DNA of 64,000 nucleotides. It comes from Lithodes maja (Eukaryota; Arthropoda; Malacostraca; Decapoda; Lithodidae). The notes below the pieces were generated by a model, which was not told the DNA's origin, ran no database searches, and saw only the letters and a program-made list of their open reading frames with translations. Location of the stretch: the NCBI GenBank assembly GCA_037953745.1, contig JBAKBP010006598.1, positions 44,672 through 108,671 on the forward strand, written 5' to 3'. Position 1 is the first letter of the stretch, and each line of letters begins with the position of its first letter. This document shows positions 54,499 through 64,000 of this stretch, piece after piece. The translations under genes were made by a program, and so were the position numbers.

Positions 54499-56058
54499 AC
54501 CCCTACACCCCGGAAGGGCTCTTTAACGCCCATAAAAACCTCGGCCCACGCAACCCGGAAGGGCTCTTGAACGCCCATTGCTTGCGTGATGCGTGAGTGC
54601 TTTCGAATGCCGCGCGTACATTTTTGGTATCATGGGAGGGTAGGTGGCGCCACCAGACGTAAACTACGCCACAGCATCAGTATCTACCCCCGACGCCATC
54701 ATGGATAGTACGCCAAATAGTGATTCCGCTGTGTCCGATACCGTGCTTCCTACGACGCCCGTGCTAGTTCGTCGCGCCTTACCCCGACGCCATCGCCTAA
54801 ATGTGTTGTCTCCCGGAGGTATTGAGACGACATTGAGACTTTATGAGCGTGCTGATGCCAAGCATATTGTTGATGATGAAGGCAGTGACGACTCCAGTAA
54901 TTATAAGTCGAGTGACGAAGAAGAGCAATTCCTGGGATTTGCGAGAGAACATGAGAGTGATGAAGGTGATGTACCAGTTTTTGAGGAAGCTGGTTTACCT
55001 ACAGACGGTGAACTTGAGAGAGTGAGTGAGTGGGAGAGTTCAAGGTCACTCTCCAAGTTTCGCATGAGTGACATGACCCCAAGCCCTTCGCCAGCTAAAT
55101 CGCCTTTCAAGCTACACTTATATAAGAAAATACTTGAAAAGGCGGCCGCGGCAGCTAGGGAACAAGCCAAAATACTTGGTGAGGATGAGGCTGTGAGTGA
55201 GGGTGAGTGTGGTGACCCTTCTCGCCCGCCATTGTCTCCCTTATCTACCCACGCCACCCAAGATGACCCGGATGACCCGGGTGCCCCGCATTCTTCCCCA
55301 CCACCCCCACCACTGCCAAGGGTTGAGGACCCCCCACTTTCGGCCTATTTGCCTCCTAGGTCCCCCGACAGGAGACATACTGCTGCCGAAAAGGGGAAAG
55401 GCAGCAAATATGCCAAAAAAGGAAAGACAAGTAAGCGAGTTTTGTTCGAGGCTCCCGCGGCGTCCACCCCTGCCGGCCCCAGCCATACGCCCCCGCAACT
55501 TTCCCCACGGTCATCCCCACCTCTCCAGCCGTCAACATATGTTCCTGATGAAGTCTTTGAGCTCGCATCACCAATACCTGGGCCTAGTGACAGTGAAGCA
55601 TTGCTTTCTGTCACTCGTCGCAGGCCAAGGAGCCCAGGACCTCGGGGGGACACAGCCTCACCTGCCACTCCTGCCCCACCTCGCCCACGCATCACTCGTT
55701 CCCCGCCAGATTATGTGGGGGCCACTGATGATGAAGGGCACCTCTCTGAAGACTCTGGCCATGATTACATAGGTCCACCGTCAGGGCAAGATGACCACTC
55801 TGACGATGACTATATGGACATCGACGTGCTGGCCGCCCTAGGGCGCGCGCCTCCCGAGTTGGCCATGGGCGTGCTGGGCCACCAGCTGGAGCTCCTCGTC
55901 AGCGTAGACAAGACCCATTCTAAGTTTTTCAGTGGCAAGACGTAGTTGATGGGGATGGATACAACCCTGATGTGCCAGCTTTTGATGAGGTACTGGAGGG
56001 TTCAGGCATTACCCCAATTTTCCTGCAGGCCCCAATGCTCCACCACACAAACTAATTT
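54499..56058 (+). mobile_element. piggyBac element copy C, 3'-truncated by DIRS copy 3
   Basis: Left end ACCCCTACACCCCGGAAGGG after TTAA (54495-54498). It runs into the transposase N-terminal region and stops where DIRS copy 3 begins (56059). The sequence is diverged from copies A and B, so a separate lineage. Confidence 0.8.
54644..55945 (+). pseudogene. piggyBac copy C transposase, N-terminal extension only
   Basis: 433 open codons. Likely start MDSTPNSDSAVSD, equivalent to MDTSPKSDSLVSD in copy B. It shows the same acidic blocks (DSSNYKSSDEEEQFLG), a TPSPSPAKSPFKLHLYKKIL motif and Pro-rich PPPPLPRVEDPPLSAYLPPR. It then shifts frame after DDDYMDIDVLAAL. The family sequence (WQDVVDGDGYNPDVPAFDEV) continues in another frame to about 56050. 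The DDE domain is absent. Confidence 0.8.
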
Positions 56059-57581
56059 GTTAGTAGTCTTGGCAAATCCAACGTCAAGGCTATTAACCTA
56101 ATTGCAATGACGACTTGTCTATTTTGACTGCTATGTCGTCATTCCAACCGCGGTTAAAAAGAAAACGTCTAGAGTCTACTCCTTATCTTGCTCTAGGAGA
56201 CGTTGTACATTAACCAAAACTACCACCGAAGGTGAAAAGTATAGAAGAGAAGAAAAAGGGGTTTACCTTAGTTACCGCTTAAGGCCCATCCGTGTTCCGT
56301 CATGTGCAGATCCCTGTCGAACGTGCGCATGAGCGACCCTCTCTTGTTATAATTTTTTCACGCGCTCCATTGAATGAAGTCGCTTTTGTTGTGCTCCTTT
56401 AATTCACCCTGTTTAGGTTAGTTTCGGCTTTTCTGGCCTTCTTTTTTGTTAGACAGATGTTACGTGATCTAGGGCACACGTAAATGGGCTCCTAAGTGTG
56501 TATAATGGAGACGCGTGTGGAAATAGCTTACCGAAGGTACGGGGGCGCCTGGCGTTCCTCGTATATGTTTTTCATTCTTTCTCTTTTCATATTCTTTTTT
56601 CCTGTTAGTCTGGGCATGGTTTAGCTTTAGCTTCATTTAGCCTAGCTCGTTTTCTCATTCAGGAATTGCTATGCCCCTATGAGTTCTCATTTTTTTTCAT
56701 AGCCTAGGTGTACAGTTGGTTCACAATATGAGATTTCGTGGTGGCGGTGCTGTTTGTAGGGTTTGTGTCGGCCGCATAAATAGCGTTATTCCCGAGTCCC
56801 CCCTTTCGAGCCTTCACTGTGTCTCAAGGGCCTGGGCGCTTGGTGGTTCGTGATATCCAGGGGTACCCCACGGGGGCCTCTCCCTCACACCACAGGGTTT
56901 TTCGCCCCTGACACATTCTCTACTCACGGCTAGGCCACCCTTTTTCTCGCCAGTTTCATTTATTGGTTTTTGTGTTCCCTTCCTGTTTTCACCTCCATCC
57001 TTTCATAGCCTTTTGCCCAATCCTGGGGTACCCCACGGGGGCCCCTGTTTGTGCCAAACCACCCAACCTTCCACTTCTCCTCATGGGCTTTGCTCTATCT
57101 CTGTGGGTTGGGTGGTTCCTGGGGGATGTGCCTCCTCTCCCCTGGTGTGTCTTCCTTGCCTCTCCCTTGGCCGGTTGAGTCAGGATATTATCAAGGAAGG
57201 CACTGCTCAGCTTGATGGTCATCGTCGCTTGGAGTTCATAAGGAGTTGACGCTTGTTTGCGGGCCTTTTTTGGTTTTCCTAGACGCTCCTCTCGCTTTTT
57301 CGGCACCGGACCATCTCGGCCGGTCCCGCAAATTTGCGGTGTGCTCGATTCGGTCCTCTGGGACATTTCGGCTCCCCGCAAATTTGCGGAGATCGCTGGG
57401 GGTCCCGCGGAGATGTGGGGGGGTTGTGTCGGTACGGTTATACAGTAGGGTCTCGTAAGATGCGAGTTTATGGTCGATGGATGCGTCCGCATCTTACGAT
57501 TTCGCATCTTACGATCACGTAAAAATACGGAAAAACGTCCCGCCTAAGGCTCGCATTTAAACATTTTTTTTCGCATCTTAA

Positions 57582-60500
57582 CCCTCCAACCCCGGCTAGG
57601 GAATATCGTAACTGTACTCTGTGTCCGGGGGTTTTCAGGAATTTTGGTCCAAGTTGATTCACATGTTACTCCTGAAATACATTACACAAAGTTATAAAAA
57701 AAACAGAAAAATGTTGCACAAACCTTCATGTGTAGAATGCCGTTGAGTAGAGGTCTCTAGCCCAAGTGATTGCATAATGGTGAGCGCGGGAAGTGGAGTG
57801 ATTTTTATGCGTGAAAATCATCCCGCGTTCGGATGCGTCGCCTTTGCCCAGGCCCCGGCTCGTCGCGCCAAACTTTTTACCTCCCGGAGGCGATTTTATG
57901 TATTGATAGTGATGTTATTATAGTTATTTGGAGTCCAATTATATAAAATATGTGTATTAGGCTATCATTGTCACTAATATTTCCCATTTTCACTCGATAC
58001 CGTAGTTTTTATGAGTAATTGAGGTAGGTTATTGTTATATTAGGCACTGATTATTCGTTATCACAGGTGTTTATTATACTTTGGCCATCTAATATTAGTT
58101 CGTGTGTCACTTTCACTTTGGTAAATATGCTTGAGAGAGTGTCACTTTCACTGATAATGCTCATTTTCACTTGATACGGTACATTTTATTAGTAATTGAG
58201 GTAGGTTATTGTTATATTAGGCACTGATTATTCGTTATCACAGGTGTTTATTATACTTTGGCCATCTAATATTAGTTCGTGTGTCACTTTCACTTTGGTA
58301 AATATGCTTGAGAGAGTGTCACTTTCACTGATAATGCTCATTTTCACTTGATACGGTACATTTTATTAGTAATTGAGGTAGGTTATTGTTATATTAGGCA
58401 CTGATTATTCGTTATCACAGGTGTTTATTATACTTTGGCCATCTAATATTATGTCATGTGTCACTTTCACTTAGTTATATGCTTTGTAAACGTTTTATAT
58501 ACAATTTATTGTGTCTTTTTTCACTTATTTATATATGTTTTCATAATACATGACTTTTTTATCACAATACACCTGTACATTGTTTTATTTCCACTTGTTG
58601 CCTATATACATACATATTGTCAGTCTTTGGTACTTTCACTATGATTATTAGTTAGTACTCCTGCTTGCTGTGGTATTCAGCAAAGCACGGTATAGCACAT
58701 AGCGACAGCCGGCACTCCACACACTGCATGGTGGTCTTTTTCTGCTTCCTCGGCCTCACCTGGCTGTTCCAGCAGACATGGCACCGCCTTCTGCTAATGG
58801 TGACTCCATCTCGTTCCAGAGGCAGGTAACCGAGCTTGTGCACATTTACAAACTGTGCACACTGCATGCGGTCCTGAACGGGGCGCCCAGGTTGTGCCAC
58901 TGCCCTCTGTGGCATAGCATACCTGTCCAGGAGCTCCACCAACACCTGTTTTTGGAACCTCCGCAGGCTACTGAACTTCCTGGGTGTGCGCGGATTCCGA
59001 AGCCTGTAGATATTATAGGCATTCAGCATTGACATGTCCACCATGTGCAGAAAGAACTTTTTGTACCATCTGCACGAGGTACGCAGACAGTCGATGAAGC
59101 CTATCTGCATGTCGGACTTGTCCACCAGCCTCATATTTATGTTGTAGTCAATTACAGCATCGGGCTTGGTCACCCTGACTTGGGTGCGGCGATCCACCTT
59201 GCCAGTCTCAACCATTTCCCCCTTGTGGACGGTGCTCAGGAGGTTGACCTTCCGCTGGTCGTGCCAGTGGATAGCCAGAATGGGTCCCGACTTCTTCTTG
59301 AAGACATCGCCTTTCTTTGTTTTAGGAGGGAAACTTGGCATGCCCTTCCTTTTTGCTCTAACTGTGCCTACAGTCCCCGTCTGGCACTCATGGAGGTACT
59401 TTGAGAGTGTGGGGGACGTGTAGTAGTTGTCCGTGTAGAGGACGTGATTCTTTTGGAAGTACCGGTTCATCATGGCTTGAACCACTGCTCCGCCAAAGCC
59501 AATGAGGGGGTCTATTGCCACGTCCCCTTCCTTCCCGCTGTAGACCAGGAAGTCCAGGACGTAGCCAGTTTAGCAATCGCACAGCACAAAGAACTTTATA
59601 CCAAAGCGATGTCTCTTTGAGGGGATGTACTGCCTGAAGCTCAGCTTTCCCCGGAACAGCACAAGAGACTCGTCAATACAGACGTTGCAGAAGGGCATGA
59701 AGTAGGACGTGAAACGTTCTCTCATCATCTCGTACAACGTCCTAATCTTCCACAGTTTGTCAGGGAGATGCATGTCGGTGTTGGTGACAAGATGGAGCGC
59801 TCCGAGGATGTCGAGGTACCGGTCCCGAGAGATGTATTTCCCGAAGGCAGGGGTGGATATTAGATCTTTGGTGATCCAATAGTCAGCCAACCTGTGCTTC
59901 TTCACATGAGGCATTAGCATGGTGATTGCCAGGAACACCATGAACTCGGGATGAGTCACTGGGGTCCACCGCTTCATGTGGCCCTTGGTCACCTTGCCAA
60001 AAAAGTTAACCTGGACTTGGTAGTGCTTATTTGTCTCTTTTATGACAAAGTCAGTAACCTCCTTATCAAAAAATGCCTCAAAAAGCTCATGTGGTCGAGC
60101 ATTGGGGCCTGCAGGAAAACTTGGGGTAACTCCTGGAGCATCCTGTACCTCATCAAAAGGGGTTACATCAGGGTCAATGACTTCATCAGCAGCCACATCC
60201 TGCCAGTTGAAAATATAAAATCCGTCCTTCTGGCGACGCTGACGAGGAGCTACAGCGGGGGCAGCACGCCCACGAACTTTGGCGGCGCGAACCCTAGGGC
60301 GGCCAGGAGCGCGACGGCGCCCAGGCCCAGCCCGGCGGCCAGCCAGGCGGCCAGGGCGGCCAGGAGCACGACGGCCCTGGGCAAAGCGTCTGGGTTGAGG
60401 GTCGTCGATGTCCATAAATTCGTCATCGTCGTTGTCGTCAGAGCCGTCATCTTGCCCTGACGGTGGACCCAGGTAATCATGGCCAGAGTCGTCTGTGAGG

Positions 60501-61796
60501 TGCCCTTCATCTTCAGAGCCCCCCTCATAATCTCGCGGGGAACGAATGATGCGTGGGCGGCGTGTAGGTCGGCGAGGTGGGGAAGGAGTGGGAGGTGAGG
60601 CTCTGTCATCTTCATGCAGAGGTTCGGGGCTCCTTGGCCTACGACGAGTCGTAGACAGCACTGGTTCAGTGTCTGTAGGTGCAGGTATGGATGCGAGGTC
60701 GAAAACATCATGAGGAACCTCTGTTGTAGGCTGGAGAGGTGGGGTGGACCCTGGGGAAACTTGCGGGGGCGTATGGCTTGGAGCGGCAGGGGTGGAAGCC
60801 GCAGGGGTGGAAGCCGCGGGAGCCTCGAACAAAGAGCGCCTACTTGTAGCTCCTTTTTTAACATATTTTCTCCCTTTTCCCTTTTCTTTAGTAGTATGTC
60901 TCCTCTCGGGGGAAATAGGGGGTAAATAGGCCGAAAGTGGGGGTTCCTCAACCCTAGGCAGTGCTGGTGGTGGTGGGGAAGAATGGCGGGAGCCTGGGGC
61001 AACTTGGGTGGCGTGGGTAGATAAGGAAGACAATGGCGGGTCAACCTCGGCCTCACGCGCAGCCTCACTGGCACCCTCACGCACTGCTCCCTCACCAAGT
61101 TTTAGGGCCTCTTTCCTGGCTGCCGCGGCCGCCTTCTTGAGAACTTGCTTCTTATAGAAACGTATCTTGAATGGGGATTTAGCTGGCGAAGGGCTAGGTG
61201 TCGTGTCACTCAACCTAAACTTGGCAGTCGACCTAGTGCTGTCCCATTCGCTCACTCTCACTACACTCTCATCACCTTGCACAACTATATCACGTTCAGT
61301 ACTATCATCACTTTCATCGTCATGCTCAAATCCAATAAAAAGCGCGTCTCTTTCATGGATTTCGTCTAGATCGTCAACATCTTCACTATAGTGAGACTGA
61401 TAAGACTCGGAGCTATCACTGGCCAAGTCATCAACACTATTTTTGCCTTCACCACGTTCATAACTCCTCAAAGCTATTTCAATACCTCCGGGAGTCAACG
61501 CATCTTTTACGTGCCTTTGCGTTAGGGCGCGACGAACATGAGCAGGCGTCGAAGGGAGCGTAGAATCGGACACAAGGGAATCACTTTTTGGGCTAGTATC
61601 CATGTTGGCGGCAGGGTAGAGACTGGCGTACATGCTGTCTGGTGGCGTCGCCTAGCGACGCCTGGTGACCACGGAGCGAAATTTTTACGCGCGCCATTCG
61701 AAAGCACACACGCAAGCAATGGTACAGTGTTGTACCACCCGGGTTCCTCGGGCCAAACCAAAATGGTACACACGTGTACCACCCGGGGTCGAAGGG
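57582..61796 (-). mobile_element. piggyBac element copy B, near-complete (4.2 kb)
   Basis: TTAA at 57578-57581 and 61797-61800. Ends CCCTCCAACCCCGGCTAGGG and CACCCGGGGTCGAAGGG. Its 3' non-coding region has three tandem units of about 150 bp (58010-58460). It encodes a transposase interrupted by one stop. Confidence 0.93.
58652..61633 (-). pseudogene. piggyBac transposase, one premature stop
   Basis: One reading frame of 993 residues with a single TAA at 59570-59572 (codon 688); the likely start is ATG at 61603-61601. The conserved transposase domain begins near residue 515, far later than in classical piggyBac. The N-terminal 500 residues are acidic (DSSESYQSHYSEDVDDLDEI), Pro/Ser-rich and Arg/Gly/Pro-rich (RRAPGRPRVRAAK). 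The catalytic aspartates are all present: Asp654 (CIDESLVLF), Asp735 (YTDNYYTS), Asp838 and Asp841 (LVDKSD). The C-terminal cysteine-rich domain is intact (CHVCW...CVEC...CFAEYH). With the stop, the product would lack the second and third Asp and the zinc-binding tail. Confidence 0.92.
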
Positions 61797-61857
61797 TTAA
61801 GGTTTCTCCTCGGATTTAGCCCACTTTGAGCCTCCGATTCGCAAATTATGGTCATTC

Positions 61858-61923
61858 TCTATCTATCTATCTATTGCCTGACGCCGTGATCCCCGAAGGG
61901 GTGGCCACGAACGAACCGCCCCC
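61858..61923 (-). mobile_element. Very short LINE 3' tail
   Basis: TATC repeats then TATTGCCTGACGCCGTGATC and GGCCACGAACGAACCGCCCC, as in 52356-52420. Only about 65 bp remains. Confidence 0.8.
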
Positions 61924-62045
61924 TGTTCACTGTTGACCTTTTTTATGTCATATTGTTGCCTGATACTATATTGGTGTATGCACATTACTGGTGTTATAGG
62001 CCCTGCATGTAAGATGTTGAGTGGTGGTTAACACTTTCTCCATCT

Positions 62046-64000
62046 TTGCAGGTTCTGCTGGTGCTCTTCCGCCTCGGCCGCCCTCCTCACCTACCTCTGT
62101 GCTCCCAGTTTAGGGTGAGTACGGATACCTGTTTGCATGTGTGTTCCTGTTTCCCCATGCTCCTTCCCTGGTTCTTCTTGGACATTCTCTCCACTTACTC
62201 CTTCGCCGTGCTGGTTCTGGTGTGTGTTCTTCTCGTGCTGGTCGGCTGCTTTGCTTTCGCCTTGGTTGTCGCTCCCCGTGCTTGGTGAGCCACAAGTCCT
62301 GCTTGCGCCACTCGCTCTTTGTGTCCTCTACGGCCTACCTCCCTGCTCTGTGTGGCCTGTGTCTGGCCCTGGTGGTTGTGCTGCTCCATGGCCCTGGTTC
62401 CTCGGCGGCAGCTGTGGCCTCTGCTTCCCTTCCGTCGGTGTGGCCGATGGTCTCCCGCCACATTGGGACTGTGGGCCGCCGTTCCCCGGCCTTTGTTGCC
62501 GACCGGATCCGCGTCACCCTGGGTATCCCTGACCCGACTGAAGGCCGTTCACCTGGCCCTCTCCCCTGGGTCCCGCGGCTGGTCGTTCCCATCGTTCGGG
62601 GGGTTCCCCGGCTCCGTCCACGCTCTCGCTCGCCTCGCTCCTGCCCCTCGTCTTCCTCCTGATCGCCTTGACGTCGCCCGTCGCCCTCGTCTTGGTTCTC
62701 GCCCTGAGGCCGGGGTTAGCGGCTCTGCCCCTGTGCGCCCTCCCCTGGCCTCTACGGATAGGGGCTCTCCTCCCTTCCGCCCGCTTTCCTAGCCCAGACG
62801 ACTTCCTCTTACGTTGTCCTCTCCGCGCGCGGTTGTTCGTGCTGTCGCTGGCATTCTGCTCCCTCCTACACTGTCCAGGAGGGTCCGCCTGGGTGTCGTT
62901 GCTTCTCCTACTTCACCTGCTTCAGTGCCTCTTCTTCCTTCACGGTCTCGTCCCACGGTGGAGGTCCCTCCCTCCTCCGCCTCGGTGTCGGGCCGCCCTG
63001 TTCTCTCAGCCCCGGGGGTCCTTGCTCTGTTTCCCCCCGCGGCTCCTTCTGGCCTCCTTTCACCCGGCCAGCCTTCCCCCTCCCGTCGTCCTGCTCCTCC
63101 TCCTTCTTCTCTTCCTGCCCTTCACTTCCCGTCTCGCCTGGGGGGTACCCCTCCTCTTGCCTCGGTGAGGTTTCGGGGTCCCCCTTTCTCGGGAGCTGTC
63201 GTGTCGCTGGAAGAGGGGGATGGTGCTGTTTCCCCCTCGGCCGTTCGTGATCGGGGACGGGTCCCTCTACGGCGACACGACCGTCGTCGCTCGCCTTCCT
63301 TGGGCCGCGACGCTGCTGGTTCGTGTCGTGGGTCTCGCTCCCGCTCACGCTTGCCCCTGCGGGCCGACCATTCTGGGGGGGGGGGGGGGGGGTCGCCTCT
63401 CTCGGTTCGTTTGTCGGCTATGCAGGGCTGGGTTGTGTCACGCTTCGACGGGTGCTTGGAGTCGATGGAAGCCTCCCTCTTCTCGCGCTTCTTGGCGGTG
63501 TCTCGCCCTCAGCGCCTCACCCTCCCTACCCCTGCTACGGTCCCCCTCCCTTCTGCAGGCCTACGCTCTGGTCAGACTTCTGCCGCCCTGCCGTCCTTCC
63601 GGCTGTTCAGTCCCTGGCTGTGTTGACGGGTCTGTCCTCCTATGGGTCAGGTTTGTGCGACGCCGGTACGCCTGGCTTCGCCGTCTTGCTCGGTCTCCCT
63701 CTCCCATTGGAGGCCTGGTTTGCTGGGGCCTTCGCCTTCACACCGTTCCGTCGACGGCTCTCCTTCGGTCCCTCCCCCGGAGTCGTCCCTGCTTTTGCCT
63801 CCTCTTGTGTCTGTCGGCGGGTTGGCCGGCGCGTTCTGGTCCTGGATGAGAGTGGCCGTTCTTGAACTATGTTCTATTGCTACCCCGTTCTTCTCTCACC
63901 CGGATCAGGCCTCTGTCGCCACGGTTTTTCCCTTGCGACAGAGGGTGACGGACTTATTCTCTTGTCTTTCGGTTCCCTCCAGACGTCTGTTCCCCGCCTG
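62046..64000 (+). pseudogene. DIRS copy 3, 5' (Gag-like) region, runs off the window
   Basis: Very close to copy 1 (7635-10560) and copy 2 (18083-20260). Open frames of 173, 270 and 209 codons overlap in different frames. The longest (62814-63626) reads SPRAVVRAVAGILLPPTLSR ... MQGWVVSRFDGCLESMEASL. A G run at 63375-63391 sits where the frames part. No domain recognised. Confidence 0.5.

Larger units (their letters stand above)
57443..61858 (+). mobile_element. GCATCTTA-family MITE split by piggyBac copy B
   Basis: Left part 57443-57581 and right part 61797-61858 together match 20255-20460. TTAA within CGCATCTTAAGGTTTCTCC was the piggyBac target. The right end of the MITE is missing where a LINE tail (61858-61923) begins. 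Confidence 0.9.
56059..64000 (+). mobile_element. DIRS-like retrotransposon, copy 3, 5' part
   Basis: Starts GTTAGTAGTCTTGGCAAATC and follows copy 2 through the ITR and leader to 57440. A MITE (with piggyBac copy B inside) and a LINE tail then interrupt it (57443-61923). It resumes at about 61924 and continues past the window end within the Gag-like region. About 40 bp of leader (between GGTACGGTTA and TTCACTATTGACC) is missing at the interruption. Confidence 0.88.

Noticed and set aside
55241..55695. Antisense ORFs opposite the piggyBac N-terminal region
   Set aside because: Shadow frames of the Pro/Ser-rich coding strand.
45958..64000. Search for the missing 5' SCOT exons (KDIPDGA-type sequence)
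   Set aside because: No match was seen on the minus strand by eye; a translated search with a SCOT profile would settle it.

Overview
This is a window of animal nuclear DNA. It holds part of one intron-rich host gene buried in transposable elements (TEs). The host gene is the mitochondrial ketone-body enzyme succinyl-CoA:3-ketoacid CoA-transferase (SCOT/OXCT), on the minus strand. Five exons are readable (45957-45731, 43526-43423, 42757-42605, 42331-42163, 2633-2465). Their splice phases chain without a break, giving 274 codons. The first exons and the catalytic-Glu (SENG) exon were not found here. A single intron of about 39.5 kb (2634-42162) separates two exons that are adjacent in the protein. 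TE content (Naiad-type Penelope-like element, DIRS, a tRNA-Val-headed SINE, a CCTAA-type telomere-like run) fits an arthropod or other marine invertebrate. A decapod crustacean is plausible, but that is inference.

Layout. 1-1268: 3' part of a piggyBac element carrying a nested MITE. 1585-3710: LINE 3' ends around the most downstream SCOT exon. 3706-16354: a Penelope-like (Naiad-type) copy split by a full DIRS-like retrotransposon (3779-12610, minus), an internally deleted piggyBac (12966-15281) and a LINE tail. 16576-24865: a second full DIRS-like copy (plus). 25485-36525: an RTE-like LINE and a series of TA-flanked MITEs, ending in a four-level nest at 33455-36525. 36794-39004: a PIF/Harbinger-like non-autonomous element. 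39235-41946: a CR1/L2-type LINE and two back-to-back TTAA MITEs. 42163-45957: four SCOT exons. 46545-47330: a LINE 3' end. 47690-54494: a second Naiad-type copy, with N-terminal GIY-YIG endonuclease and C-terminal RT, broken by at least six insertions. 54499-56058: a truncated piggyBac. 56059 to the window end: a third DIRS-like copy containing a MITE, which itself contains a near-complete piggyBac (57582-61796).

How the parts relate. Repeated families make many insertions datable against each other, because another copy in the window serves as the empty site. The DIRS copies show classic architecture: inverted terminal repeats, an internal complementary region matching the joined ends, RT/RNase H and a tyrosine recombinase. 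Their sense strand is strikingly adenine-poor, and their leader carries regularly spaced CCGCAAATTTGCGG palindromes. The piggyBac family has a transposase with a long acidic/proline-rich N-terminal extension. One copy has lost the whole DDE domain but keeps an open frame joining that extension to the zinc-binding C-terminus. No rRNA gene, CRISPR array or convincing functional tRNA was seen.
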